A stretch of 37,898 nucleotides of DNA. It comes from Leptospira biflexa (lineage in GTDB: Bacteria > Spirochaetota > UBA4802 > UB4802). A program made the position numbers and the translations under genes. The notes beneath the pieces were generated by a model that was given only the letters and a program-made list of their open reading frames with translations, was not told where the DNA came from and searched no databases. This document shows positions 8,678 to 17,333 of the stretch, piece after piece; position 1 is the first letter of the stretch; every line of letters starts with the position of its first letter. The stretch spans positions 1 to 37,898 of the forward strand of contig DYLU01000027.1 of NCBI GenBank assembly GCA_020721905.1, read 5' to 3'.

Positions 8678-10111
8678 TCAGTTTGATAATTTCTTAATCA
8701 GTATATCGTTAACCAGCTGGGGATTTGCCTTTCCTTTGGATTCTTTCATAACCTGTCCAATGAGAAATTTCAGGGCTTTATCCTTACCGCCTTTATAATC
8801 TTCAACAGATTTGGGATTGTTTTTAATAACTTCATCAATGATAGATGCTATTGCACCTGTATCTGTTACCTGACGCAATCCCTTTTCATTAATAATTGTA
8901 TCAGGATTTTTGCCAGTTTCAAGCATTTCTTCAAAAACAGTTTTAGCTATTTTTCCACTGATTGTTGCATCATCTATTCGCTTCAAAAGTGTGGCTAAAT
9001 CCCCGGGCTTAACAATGAAAGAATCAATAGTTTCCGGATCATCAATCTTTGCTAAAACCTCACTCATTATCCAGTTGGATGCTTTTTTGGGCTGTGCCCC
9101 ATCAGCAACAACCGATTCATAGTATGATGCTAATTGCCTTATACTTGTTAAAACCTGAGCATCATACTCAGGCAATCCATACTGTTGCATAAATCGTATG
9201 CGCTTTTGTTGCGGCAATTCGGGCAATTCATGTTTTAATTGTTCAATGAATTCCTGAGATATCTCAATTGGTGGTAAATCCGGTTCAGGGAAATACCGAT
9301 AGTCGTGGGCTTCTTCTTTGGAACGCATGGAATGTGTAATGTTTCTGTCTGCATCCCATAAACGGGTTTCCTGAACTATTTTTTCATTTTGCAGCAACAT
9401 CTTCTTCTGGCGTTCAATTTCATATTCAAGGGCTAATTTAACCGAACGGAAGCTGTTTAAGTTCTTTATTTCAACTTTCTGTCCAAATGTTGGGGAACCT
9501 TTTGGTTTTAACGATACATTAACATCACATCGCAAGCTTCCCTCTTCCATATTGCAGTCGGATACGTCTAAGTATTTTAATATTGAACGTAGGTTTTGCA
9601 AATACTGATATGCTTCATCAGGGGTATTGATATCAGGTTCAGATACTATCTCTATGAGCGGGACTCCGGTTCTGTTGAAATCGACATAGGAAACTTTATA
9701 GTCTGAATCTTCACTATGGATATTCTTGCCAGCATCTTCTTCCATGTGAAGGCGTGTTATTCCAATCTTTTTTATTCCTTTGTCAGTAGCTATCTCAATA
9801 TAACCATCGTAACATATTGGCTTATCATATTGTGATATTTGGTACGCTTTGGGTAAGTCAGGGTAAAAATAGTTTTTACGGTCAAATTTGCTGTATAATG
9901 CAATCCTGCAATTTAAGGCAAGCCCTGCCTGTATTGCTTTTCTTAAAACCTCCTTATTTAACACGGGCAAAACACCGGGAAGCCCCAAACAAACGGGACA
10001 CACCTGAGTATTTGCCTGCGAGCCAAATTGTGTTGAACAACTGCAAAATATCTTTGATTTTGTATTTAACTGGACATGTACTTCCAGGCCAATAACTGCA
10101 TCATATTCCAT
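8678..10111 (-). CDS. gatB: Aspartyl/glutamyl-tRNA amidotransferase subunit B
   Basis: GatB is the kinase/tRNA-binding subunit of GatCAB, which converts Glu-tRNA(Gln) or Asp-tRNA(Asn) to the amidated forms. The 477-residue product starts MEYDAVIGLEVHVQLNTKSK, typical for the family. It carries the zinc-associated cysteines in FCSCS and CPVCLGLPG, then RKNYFYPDLPKAYQISQYD and MEEGSLRCDVNVS. It ends with a helical YqeY-type tail (GKANPQLVNDILIKKL). An in-frame ATG at 10123 would add four residues and neither site has a clear Shine-Dalgarno; I chose 10111 by family length. gatA and gatC are not adjacent, so the complex is encoded at separate loci. Its presence implies an indirect route to Gln-tRNA or Asn-tRNA. 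Confidence 0.95.
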   Translation of the reverse strand: MEYDAVIGLEVHVQLNTKSKIFCSCSTQFGSQANTQVCPVCLGLPGVLPVLNKEVLRKAIQAGLALNCRIALYSKFDRKNYFYPDLPKAYQISQYDKPICYDGYIEIATDKGIKKIGITRLHMEEDAGKNIHSEDSDYKVSYVDFNRTGVPLIEIVSEPDINTPDEAYQYLQNLRSILKYLDVSDCNMEEGSLRCDVNVSLKPKGSPTFGQKVEIKNLNSFRSVKLALEYEIERQKKMLLQNEKIVQETRLWDADRNITHSMRSKEEAHDYRYFPEPDLPPIEISQEFIEQLKHELPELPQQKRIRFMQQYGLPEYDAQVLTSIRQLASYYESVVADGAQPKKASNWIMSEVLAKIDDPETIDSFIVKPGDLATLLKRIDDATISGKIAKTVFEEMLETGKNPDTIINEKGLRQVTDTGAIASIIDEVIKNNPKSVEDYKGGKDKALKFLIGQVMKESKGKANPQLVNDILIKKLSN

Positions 10112-10123
10112 AATAAACACCAT

Positions 10124-10805
10124 TGTTTGAAGAATAAATATAAAAATGCAAAGTATCTTTCGATTAGTAAAGTTTGCTGTATTTGTCAACCAAAAACGCT
10201 GTGAGAGTAAATATATGATGAAAAAATTTTAATCTTATGGTTATTTGCGGTACCGTTCCATACGTCATCACATCGTGCTAATAATAAAAATCTTTACTTT
10301 CAATAGTTCACATCATGGATATAGTGAATCCAAAGTGTAATAATTGTAACCATTTTAGCTTTTTTATTATAGCCGGTAGGATTACAATGCTTTGTAGATG
10401 CATCTTTTGCACACTGTGTGGGAGATTAATACTTCAATCGTTGAAATTGAAAACAACATAGCTGATATTACCCATCATATGTCTGTTTTTGTAAAAGGTA
10501 ATGATGCGGGAACTATTCAAAGCGCTACATTAGAAATTAAAAGTAAAAATATAAGCAAAACGTATACTCTTTTTTATATGAAAAATCACTGCTGATCTGA
10601 TATTTCATTAAAGAACAAAGGCAACTATGAAGCCATAATAATATTTAATACTGAAAAGAAAAATAGATTGCAATTCAGGTTTACTTTTATAATGTAATAT
10701 AAACAATATTAATCATTATTGACAATATACTCTATTGTTAATAGTGTAAAGTCAGATATAAACCATAGTTCAATTATTTATGATTCTAACATAGGCTTTA
10801 AAATA
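10124..10805. other. Divergent intergenic region between gatB and the long plus-strand run
   Basis: This roughly 680-base region should hold the gatB promoter and the promoter of the rightward run. A weak plus-strand promoter-like arrangement, TTGTAA with TTATAG after 17 bases, lies near 10346-10375. One short frame, listed separately, covers 10398-10595. I see no RNA gene or strong hairpin. Confidence 0.4.
10398..10595 (+). CDS. Doubtful 65-residue open frame
   Basis: The frame begins with ATG directly after an in-frame TAG and has no recognisable Shine-Dalgarno. The middle part (HHMSVFVKGNDAGTIQSATL) looks like ordinary beta-strand protein sequence. The product matches no family I know and has no signal peptide or metal motif. 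It could be a small real protein, a decayed fragment of a longer gene, or chance in an AT-rich gap. It is reported because the surrounding region has no other gene. Confidence 0.22.
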   Translation: MHLLHTVWEINTSIVEIENNIADITHHMSVFVKGNDAGTIQSATLEIKSKNISKTYTLFYMKNHC

Positions 10806-11285
10806 ATGATAGGGAAGCTAAAGTTAATACGAATAGCGTTCATAATATGTACAGGTATATTTGCCGGTTTTATTTTAGGAAAATTGCTTGTAGCTAAAAC
10901 GGTATCAGGAAGTACTGCAATATCATTCTTTATAACACAGCCCTTGTATATGTACTCTGCAATTAATAACAAACTCTACAGCACCAATCCTATAGAAAGA
11001 TTAACAGGGTATTGTGCATTATATGAATTACATATCATAGATCAGCCTTTTTTATTTGAACGCTATAAACAGGAAGAAAATATTGCATCCAAAAGAATCA
11101 TTTTGAATGTTTTGGCTTCATATGGAGGCAAAGAACTTTTACACTTTTTTGATGAAGTATATGAGCTATCTGATAAAACCTTAAAGAAACAAATGGTGAA
11201 AATAGTAAAACAACTTTACCCTGAAAAATTAGATAGTTTTGCGCAAAAACACAATGTTGATGTGCAGTGGATTCATACTGATTAA
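10806..11285 (+). CDS. Membrane-anchored HEAT-like helical protein
   Basis: I chose the ATG at 10806 (MIGKLKLIRIAFIICTG), giving 159 residues; the frame is open to a TTG at 10719 and neither start has a good Shine-Dalgarno. One N-terminal membrane helix (about residues 7-31, IRIAFIICTGIFAGFILGKL) is followed by a soluble helical part. NPIERLTGYCALYEL and SKRIILNVLASYGGKELLHF have the helix-turn-helix pacing of HEAT-type repeats. Many bacterial HEAT-repeat proteins act as scaffolds, but no partner is evident here. It is the first gene of the long plus-strand run and is followed by nadD after about 70 bases. Confidence 0.6.
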   Translation: MIGKLKLIRIAFIICTGIFAGFILGKLLVAKTVSGSTAISFFITQPLYMYSAINNKLYSTNPIERLTGYCALYELHIIDQPFLFERYKQEENIASKRIILNVLASYGGKELLHFFDEVYELSDKTLKKQMVKIVKQLYPEKLDSFAQKHNVDVQWIHTD

Positions 11286-11353
11286 TAAAATTTCTTGACT
11301 GCTACACTGCATTCATAAAGATGAATCAAATACGTATATACGGTGAGGCTCAT

Positions 11354-11935
11354 TTGAAAGTTGGTATATTTGGTGGTACATTTAATCCTGTTCATATAGG
11401 ACATCTCATTAATGCTCAGTTTATACGAGAAGAATTTAATTTGGATGTTGTTGTATTTATTCCAACAAAGTATCCTGTTCACAAGGAATTAGAAGATAAT
11501 GTGTCCGCAGAACATCGTTATCGGATGCTTAAGTTGGCCATTGCAGGAGTGGATTATTTCAAAGTTTCACGGCTTGAAATTGACAGCATAAAACCATCCT
11601 ATACTATTTATACCGTTGAAGAAATATTGCACAAAAACCCGGACTGGGAATTGTTTTTTATTATTGGATATGATGCATTCAATGAAATTAACACATGGAA
11701 GGAATGGAAGCGATTGCTCATGACTATTGATTTCATCATAATGAAACGTCCCGGAGATGTACTGCATAAACGTTTTAACAGGTACATGTCACGTATTCAC
11801 TGTGCAAAAAATCCTGTTATTGATGTTAGTTCATCTGTTATACGGGACAGGGTAAGAAATGGCAAGTCCATCAAGTATTTATTGCCCGGCAGGGTTGAAC
11901 AATATATCTATAAGCATGGGTTATATAAAAAGTGA
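11354..11935 (+). CDS. nadD: Nicotinate-nucleotide adenylyltransferase NadD
   Basis: NadD adenylates nicotinate mononucleotide to deamido-NAD. The nucleotidyltransferase signature GIFGGTFNPVHIGHL is at the N-terminus and the second signature, SSSVIRDRVRNGKSIKYLLP, is near the C-terminus. The internal FFIIGYDAF corresponds to the usual (I/L)GxDxF loop. The frame is open to an ATG at 11321. However, a TTG at 11354 follows GGTGAGG by five bases and gives the family-typical N-terminus (M/L)KVGIFGG and 193 residues, so I take TTG as the start. The stop overlaps the next gene by four bases. The nadD - LytR-like - rsfS order is a conserved arrangement in several bacterial groups including spirochaetes. 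Confidence 0.94.
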   Translation: MKVGIFGGTFNPVHIGHLINAQFIREEFNLDVVVFIPTKYPVHKELEDNVSAEHRYRMLKLAIAGVDYFKVSRLEIDSIKPSYTIYTVEEILHKNPDWELFFIIGYDAFNEINTWKEWKRLLMTIDFIIMKRPGDVLHKRFNRYMSRIHCAKNPVIDVSSSVIRDRVRNGKSIKYLLPGRVEQYIYKHGLYKK

Positions 11936-13038
11936 AAGATAAAATACGTTTAATTGTATCTGTAACATTAATCTGCATAGTAGTAATGGGTATATTTTAT
12001 GTTTACCGCAGGTTTACACGTAATGCCATAGAAACACTGGCTGCCAATAAGGAATTGATTAATATTCTTGTGACTGCAAGCAATGAATATAATGAAAGGC
12101 GGCATTTGTTTTATGCAATTCTTCATTTTAATCCCGAAAAAAAAAGTATAGGTGTTACATTGATTCCGCCAAATTATCTGGTGACTCTTAATAAAAGAAC
12201 CGGAAAGGCAAAAAGGCTTGAATCGCTTTCGTTTTCTGATTACAGCGATATAATAAACTCACTTGAAGATGATCTTCACATAACAATCCCATTTTACATC
12301 GAATTGTATGCTTCAGATGCCTTAAAAATTATTGATTTAATTGGAGGAATAAATTTATATTTACTTGACCAGGTAAAAATGGATTTGGGATTTACAACTG
12401 GTATCAATTACTGTGATGGCCGAAAGGCTTTATGGTATATTAATAAAGTGGAACAAAATTCCATATATCTCAAATATGATAGAATACTAGATATTGCCCT
12501 TACCCTTTTTACAAATAAAGAATTGTATAAAAAGTATGCACATAAAAAATATATTGCTGAAATGGTCAGTTCAATAAATACCAATTTATTATTACAGGAA
12601 ATGATATCACTGATTGATGTTGTGTATGATGCAAGGACCGTATATACAACCATTATGCCAGGCAAGATGGATAAGGACAATAATTACACGGTGGACGATA
12701 TTACCAGAAAATTATATGAACAAAAGTTTTTACGTCCCCTTGTGCTTGATATTAAAGATGTAGAATCAATCAAAGTGAAGATACTGAATGGATCAGATAT
12801 TCCAGGGCTTGCCCGAAAGATGCGCAATGTGCTGACGCGTGAAGGGCTTACAGTGGTTGAGTTTGGTACATCACCGTATGAGATAACTGACAAAACCGTT
12901 ATAATAAATCAAAAAGGAAATTTAAACCCGGCATTGAAAGTATCTTCAATACTTGGGATTGATACTATGTATCATATAGTTGACTCATCGCAGTTAGCTG
13001 ATGTATTAGTAATTGTAGGAAAGGATTATTCACAGTGA
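11932..13038 (+). CDS. LytR-CpsA-Psr-like protein with LytR_C domain, active site degenerate
   Basis: LCP proteins normally transfer undecaprenyl-linked glycopolymers to the cell wall. This 368-residue protein has an N-terminal membrane helix (about 7-25), a region aligning with the LCP domain (about 60-200), and a clear C-terminal LytR_C domain (about 278-364, beginning IKVKILNGSDIPGLARKM). The canonical IPRD motif is replaced by IPPN at 78-81. The Arg-rich YVRxR segment after LDG..AL becomes YINKV at 169-173. The residues that bind pyrophosphate and metal therefore appear lost, and transferase activity is doubtful. The GTG start overlaps the nadD stop by four bases and its own stop overlaps the rsfS start, indicating translational coupling. 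Confidence 0.85.
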   Translation: MKDKIRLIVSVTLICIVVMGIFYVYRRFTRNAIETLAANKELINILVTASNEYNERRHLFYAILHFNPEKKSIGVTLIPPNYLVTLNKRTGKAKRLESLSFSDYSDIINSLEDDLHITIPFYIELYASDALKIIDLIGGINLYLLDQVKMDLGFTTGINYCDGRKALWYINKVEQNSIYLKYDRILDIALTLFTNKELYKKYAHKKYIAEMVSSINTNLLLQEMISLIDVVYDARTVYTTIMPGKMDKDNNYTVDDITRKLYEQKFLRPLVLDIKDVESIKVKILNGSDIPGLARKMRNVLTREGLTVVEFGTSPYEITDKTVIINQKGNLNPALKVSSILGIDTMYHIVDSSQLADVLVIVGKDYSQ

Positions 13039-13418
13039 CAGGTAAAAGTAAAAGAACAACATCAAAAATAACAATGGATCCTGAAGTTTTATCCCTGATG
13101 AAAGGGTGTAAAAAAGTTCTTGATGATACAAAAGCAATTGATATTGTCTTTCTGGATTTAAGGGGAGTGAATTCATATTTAGATTATTTTTTAATTTGTA
13201 CCGGAAATTCTATATTACATTGCAAGGCACTGGCACGGGAAGTTCATAAATATTTTCTTGATAGGGGCAGAAAAGAGCGTTCAAGAACCGCGACCAATTC
13301 ACCATGGATTGTTCTGGATTTCAATGATATTATTGTTCATATATTCACAAAGGAAACCCGTGAATTTTATCAGTTAGAGCGTCTATGGGCCGATGCCAGA
13401 CAAATTGAATTAGATTAA
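13035..13418 (+). CDS. rsfS: Ribosomal silencing factor RsfS
   Basis: RsfS binds ribosomal protein uL14 on the large subunit and blocks subunit joining under nutrient limitation. The 127-residue product has the family pattern: an N-terminal helix, IDIVFLDLRGVNSYLDYFLI, a CTGNS turn, the helix CKALAREVHKYF, and the C-terminal WIVLDFNDIIVHIFTKETRE followed by FYQLERLWADA. About 20 extra polar N-terminal residues precede the domain. An internal ATG (MDPEVL) could be an alternative start, but the GTG overlapping the previous stop by four bases (GTGA) fits coupled translation. It lies in the nadD operon. Confidence 0.95.
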   Translation: MTGKSKRTTSKITMDPEVLSLMKGCKKVLDDTKAIDIVFLDLRGVNSYLDYFLICTGNSILHCKALAREVHKYFLDRGRKERSRTATNSPWIVLDFNDIIVHIFTKETREFYQLERLWADARQIELD

Positions 13419-13425
13419 ATTCCAC

Positions 13426-14049
13426 ATGCACGAAATCGATATCATTGAACGAGTAATACGCAATATTGCTCATGAAGTCCGTAATCCTTTAACCACAGTA
13501 AAGGGATATGCCCAGTTACTATCGCAAAAAAATGACCCTGCCTTAATTGTCAAGTCAAAGAATATGATTATTGAGCAATCTGAACGAATTGATACTATTT
13601 TTACACAGTTGTATGATGCATTTACTGTGATGGATGATGATATTATAGAGTGTGCTTTCCCGGAAGTCTTGTATATGGTGGTTGAAGAATCTTCGTATCG
13701 TGATTATATTACAATTGAACGCAATACCCAATTCAGCATATCACTGTATGCTAACAGATTTCAACAATGCCTGAGCAGCATCATTAATGGTTTTAACTGG
13801 AAATATTTTTCTGGTGCATCGTTATATCTTAATGCTTCAAAAGAAATACGCTGTAATGTCAGCATCAGTTTTTCAGGTATTGTGTTCGATAGTATCCCTG
13901 AAGATTTTTTTTATTACCCATTTCAGTGTAGGCAGTTTTTCAGTAAGGGTAGTGAGCTATTTAAAGTGTATTGCATTGCACAGCGCAGTGGATGGCAATT
14001 TACATTTTTTAAAGAGCGCAATGGATTTGCCCTTGAGATTCCAATATAA
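13426..14049 (+). CDS. Histidine-kinase-like protein with H box but degenerate ATPase domain
   Basis: The N-terminal 60 residues are a HisKA dimerisation/phosphotransfer helix pair with a perfect H box, NIAHEVRNPLTTVKGYAQLL, and phospho-acceptor H16. There is no sensor, membrane helix or PAS domain upstream. The following 145 residues have the length of a HATPase_c fold, but the ATP-binding boxes are gone. The N box is at best the remnant INGFNWKY (120-127), the DxGxG box reads FSGIV (149-153), and the glycine-rich lid is reduced to SKGSE. It is seven bases behind rsfS and 21 bases before an NtrC-type regulator. It may be a histidine phosphotransferase feeding that regulator rather than a kinase; this is inference. 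Confidence 0.8.
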   Translation: MHEIDIIERVIRNIAHEVRNPLTTVKGYAQLLSQKNDPALIVKSKNMIIEQSERIDTIFTQLYDAFTVMDDDIIECAFPEVLYMVVEESSYRDYITIERNTQFSISLYANRFQQCLSSIINGFNWKYFSGASLYLNASKEIRCNVSISFSGIVFDSIPEDFFYYPFQCRQFFSKGSELFKVYCIAQRSGWQFTFFKERNGFALEIPI

Positions 14050-14070
14050 ATATGTTTTGTACATACTACT

Positions 14071-15549
14071 GTGACTATGAACACTATTATTGAAAAATAC
14101 TATAGAGTGCTGATTGCAGATGATGAAAAAGGCATTCGTGACCTGTTGAAAGATCTGCTTGAAGGATCATTTTATGTCAGTACCATTGACCGTGGTGATA
14201 CCATAATTGAGGAATTAACAAAAAATAAATATGATATACTAATACTTGACCTGCAGATGCCTGGTAAAAATGGCATTGAGGTGTTACAAACAATACGTGA
14301 TTTAAAACTGGATATTGTGGTAGTGGTAATTACCGCTTCAAACGATGTGCAGCTGGCAATAACGTCCATGAAATTAGGAGCATATGATTATCTTGTAAAA
14401 CCGTTTGATACCGATAAACTTTTGGTTATACTGAAAAATATAGTTGAAAAACTTGATCTGGAAAACGAAGTCAATGAGCTTCGCGAAAAAGTTGGAGAAA
14501 GTTTCAGGTTTAAAAATATCATTGGCAGGTCGCCAAAGATGCAGCGTGTCTTTGCAACACTGGAACGGGTTATTGATACTGATAGTACCATTTTAATTAT
14601 TGGTGAAAGTGGAACAGGCAAAGAGATTATTGCAAAAGCAATCCATTATAACAGCAATCGCAAACAATATCCTTTCAAATCAATTGACTGCAGTACAATA
14701 CCACAGGATTTAATAGGTAGCGAGCTTTTTGGCCATGAAAAGGGAGCATTCACAGGAGCTATCGCCCGGAAAATTGGAAAGTTTGAAGTTGCCAGCAAAG
14801 GGACTCTTTTCCTGGATGAAATAAGTAACCTTTCATTTGATATGCAGGCAAAACTGTTGCGGGTTTTACAGGAAAAAGAATTTGAGCGCATTGGCGGTAA
14901 CGAAGTCATTAAAGTGGATACACGAATTGTTGCCGCAAGTAACCGCGACATACGCGAGATGGTTAAGCAGGGCACATTCAGGGAAGATTTATATTACCGT
15001 TTAAATGTGGTCCCAATTTATTTGCCACCGTTGCAAGAGCGAAAAGAAGATATACCGCTTTTTATTGATTACTTCCTGAATAAATTTACAACTGAATATG
15101 GCAGGAATATTTCACTTGATTTGCAGTCACGATTATATTTGACAGATTATCACTGGCCAGGTAATGTGCGGCAGCTGGAAAATGTTATTAAACGACTTGT
15201 GTTGCTTTCAACAGAACATGTTGTTAAGCTTGATATTGTTAAAAGTGTTTTAGAATTTGAAGAATATAACAAACCAAAAGCAACAATACAGGATACTGAA
15301 CGTGAACACATAAATCATGTAATTCCTGAGGATTCAGTTAATAGCAAAAAAATTCAGGATAGCGAAAGTCAAGCCCATCAGGTTAAAACGCTTGACGAAA
15401 TTGAAAAAGAATATATTGAAAAAATGTTGAAATATTTTGATTATAATATTTCCTTAACAGCAAAGGCCATTAATGTATCGCGTAAAACAATGCATAATAA
15501 ATTGAAAAAATACAATATAGCGATAAAAAAGACTGTAATAGAAAATTAA
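14071..15549 (+). CDS. NtrC-family sigma-54-dependent response regulator
   Basis: This is a 492-residue three-domain enhancer-binding protein. The receiver (about 10-125) has acidic residues D17 and D18, phospho-acceptor D60 in ILDLQMPG, and conserved K110 in YLVKPFD. The AAA+ domain has Walker A GESGTGKE (178-185), the sigma-54-contacting GAFTGA loop (225-230) and Walker B GTLFLDE (244-250). The C-terminal Fis-type helix-turn-helix (about 450-485) contains SLTAKAINVSRKTMHNKLKK. All key residues for ATP-driven activation of sigma-54 polymerase are intact. The start may be GTG at 14071 or ATG at 14077; neither has a clear ribosome binding site. The adjacent H-box protein is the likely partner. 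Targets are unknown, and I saw no clear sigma-54 promoter in the window. Confidence 0.95.
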   Translation: MTMNTIIEKYYRVLIADDEKGIRDLLKDLLEGSFYVSTIDRGDTIIEELTKNKYDILILDLQMPGKNGIEVLQTIRDLKLDIVVVVITASNDVQLAITSMKLGAYDYLVKPFDTDKLLVILKNIVEKLDLENEVNELREKVGESFRFKNIIGRSPKMQRVFATLERVIDTDSTILIIGESGTGKEIIAKAIHYNSNRKQYPFKSIDCSTIPQDLIGSELFGHEKGAFTGAIARKIGKFEVASKGTLFLDEISNLSFDMQAKLLRVLQEKEFERIGGNEVIKVDTRIVAASNRDIREMVKQGTFREDLYYRLNVVPIYLPPLQERKEDIPLFIDYFLNKFTTEYGRNISLDLQSRLYLTDYHWPGNVRQLENVIKRLVLLSTEHVVKLDIVKSVLEFEEYNKPKATIQDTEREHINHVIPEDSVNSKKIQDSESQAHQVKTLDEIEKEYIEKMLKYFDYNISLTAKAINVSRKTMHNKLKKYNIAIKKTVIEN

Positions 15550-15581
15550 ATAACATTGTCGGATAATGTTAGAGAATACGT

Positions 15582-16562
15582 ATGAATTTCAGAATTGTAT
15601 ATAAATATGGTGTAACAGTACTGTTAATTGCAGGATTGATTGTTTTTGCTACTTCACTGCTGATTGGTTTCAATGAAAAAGAATCAAGCTTTACCCGTTA
15701 TCTTTTGCATGCACCATTTCCCGGAAGGGCAGGTCATACCTGTACTGTCTTCAAAGGAAAATTGTGGCTTATAGGTGGATGGGACGGCAATAGTCCGTAT
15801 AACGATGTATGGTATTCAAAAGAGGGATTGCACTGGTATAGTGCCGGGCTAATGCCATTTAAACCAAGGGCAGGACATGCTGCATTTGTATATAATGCTA
15901 AATTATATATTGTTGGCGGGCTTACGTTTGATGAATCACGAAATATTATTGACCTGAATGATGTATGGGCAACAGATGATGGTATTCACTGGCAGTGTGT
16001 AAAAGAAGCGGCTGAATTTATGCCTCGTGGCGGTCATGCATGTACAGTATTTAAAAATACTATTTTACTGATTGGTGGTATTGCTTGTGGTGCGGAAGCT
16101 TTCAAATCAAATGATGGTGTTAGCTGGCACAAAGTTGCCGGTAATTTGCCTTTTGGTTCACGTGGGGGACATGTTTTGACTTCATTTAACAATAAATTAT
16201 GGGTGATTGGCGGCATTCGTGTTGATGGAAATAATAATTTTTCAAGCTTCAGCGATGTGTGGAATTCGTCTGATGGAATTCACTGGCATAAAGTTGCAAA
16301 AAATATGCCATTTTTTGCCGGCGGCGGTCATGGAGCAGTGGTGTATAAAAAATCATTGTGGGTTATAGGCGGATTCAGAAAAGGGGGCACTGTTTACAGA
16401 TCGGACAATGGGAAAGACTGGGAACTTTTTAACAGCTTCACGCCAATGGGTGAGCGCGTTTCGCACAGTTGTACTGTTTTTAAAGACAGAATTATTTTAA
16501 TAGGTGGTTTTGATGGTACAGGATTTAAAAATGATGTATGGGCGTTTAAAACGCTGGAGTAA
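15582..16562 (+). CDS. Membrane-anchored Kelch beta-propeller protein
   Basis: The 326-residue product begins with a signal-anchor or signal peptide (about residues 8-29) and then has six Kelch-type blades. Each starts with a GRAGHTCTVF-like strand and continues with a LWLIGG-type strand and a NDVWYSKEGLHW-like strand. The blade openings read GRAGHTCTVF, PRAGHAAFVY, PRGGHACTVF, SRGGHVLTSF, AGGGHGAVVY and ERVSHSCTVF. The fold should be a closed six-bladed propeller outside the cytoplasmic membrane. Known Kelch propellers bind proteins or sugars; the ligand cannot be read here. A 7-bp hairpin (15551-15571) lies just upstream but lacks a T tract. The 3' end overlaps the following glycosyltransferase gene, so the two are probably made together. 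Confidence 0.9.
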   Translation: MNFRIVYKYGVTVLLIAGLIVFATSLLIGFNEKESSFTRYLLHAPFPGRAGHTCTVFKGKLWLIGGWDGNSPYNDVWYSKEGLHWYSAGLMPFKPRAGHAAFVYNAKLYIVGGLTFDESRNIIDLNDVWATDDGIHWQCVKEAAEFMPRGGHACTVFKNTILLIGGIACGAEAFKSNDGVSWHKVAGNLPFGSRGGHVLTSFNNKLWVIGGIRVDGNNNFSSFSDVWNSSDGIHWHKVAKNMPFFAGGGHGAVVYKKSLWVIGGFRKGGTVYRSDNGKDWELFNSFTPMGERVSHSCTVFKDRIILIGGFDGTGFKNDVWAFKTLE

Positions 16563-17307
16563 AGCTACTGATTATTATTTAGAATCTCTGAACTATAAGT
16601 GGGCTTTCACAAAAAAAATTATTAAAGTGGCGATAGCTCTGCATATTGCTTTTTTTGCTGGTATGGGGGGTGTGCTCTTCTATTATTCTAATCATAATCC
16701 ACATATAACACCATTAATGGCATTCCGGTGGTATGTTGATGGTTATAAGGTAAAACCGGTAAAGTTTGTCCCACTTAAGAAAATCCCCGATGACATCAAG
16801 AAGATGGTCATTTCAATTGAGGATTACAAGTTTTATAGACACAATGGAATTGATATTGAAGCAATCAAACGGGCGATAGTTATTAATTATAAAGTTGGGT
16901 ACAAAATGTATGGAGCCAGTACTATAACCCAGCAACTTTCGCGCACAATTTTTCTGCTACCTGTTAAAAACATGATAAGAAAATATGTTGAACTTCTGAT
17001 TGCATTGGAAATGGAAATGATTCTGGATAAGGATAGAATATTTGAATTATATCTTAACTATTGTGAATTGGGTAAAGGAGTATTTGGAATTAAAAATGCA
17101 TCATATTACTACTTTGGGAAAAATATATACAAACTAAGCACTGATGAAAAATCACGAATGCTGGCAATTCTGGCAAACCCGATACGTTATTCGCCATATA
17201 ATTTTAAAAATTCAAAACTCATCAAAAACCGTTACTATATATTAAAATTCAGGTATTATACATATAATAAATACAGGAACATGTTGCAGTATGCATATCA
17301 TGATTAA
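16531..17307 (+). CDS. mtgA: Monofunctional peptidoglycan glycosyltransferase (GT51)
   Basis: This enzyme polymerises lipid II into glycan strands. The protein has one N-terminal membrane helix (IALHIAFFAGMGGVLFYY) and a single GT51 domain with no transpeptidase module. The catalytic glutamate is in SIEDYKFYRHNGID (E97 from the chosen start). GASTITQQLSRTIFL and the LALEMEMILDKDRIFELYLN-like block, then YCELGKGVFGIKNASYYYFG, complete the signature set. The frame is open to 16504; I prefer 16531 (ATGATG, with AGGA about eight bases upstream), which leaves a 32-base overlap with the Kelch gene. A second ATG at 16534 is equally possible. It fits MtgA by length (258 residues) and architecture. 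Confidence 0.92.
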   Translation: MMYGRLKRWSKATDYYLESLNYKWAFTKKIIKVAIALHIAFFAGMGGVLFYYSNHNPHITPLMAFRWYVDGYKVKPVKFVPLKKIPDDIKKMVISIEDYKFYRHNGIDIEAIKRAIVINYKVGYKMYGASTITQQLSRTIFLLPVKNMIRKYVELLIALEMEMILDKDRIFELYLNYCELGKGVFGIKNASYYYFGKNIYKLSTDEKSRMLAILANPIRYSPYNFKNSKLIKNRYYILKFRYYTYNKYRNMLQYAYHD

Positions 17308-17333
17308 GATATAGTCTATCAGGTCATAGTTTA

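Noticed and set aside
14646-14975. 109-residue minus-strand frame
   Set aside because: It is antisense to the conserved AAA+ core of the NtrC-type regulator, whose motifs explain the sequence fully.
15551-15571. TAACATT/AATGTTA hairpin before the Kelch gene
   Set aside because: The stem is only 7 bp, AT-rich and without a T tract, and such hairpins are expected by chance. It does not look like a terminator.
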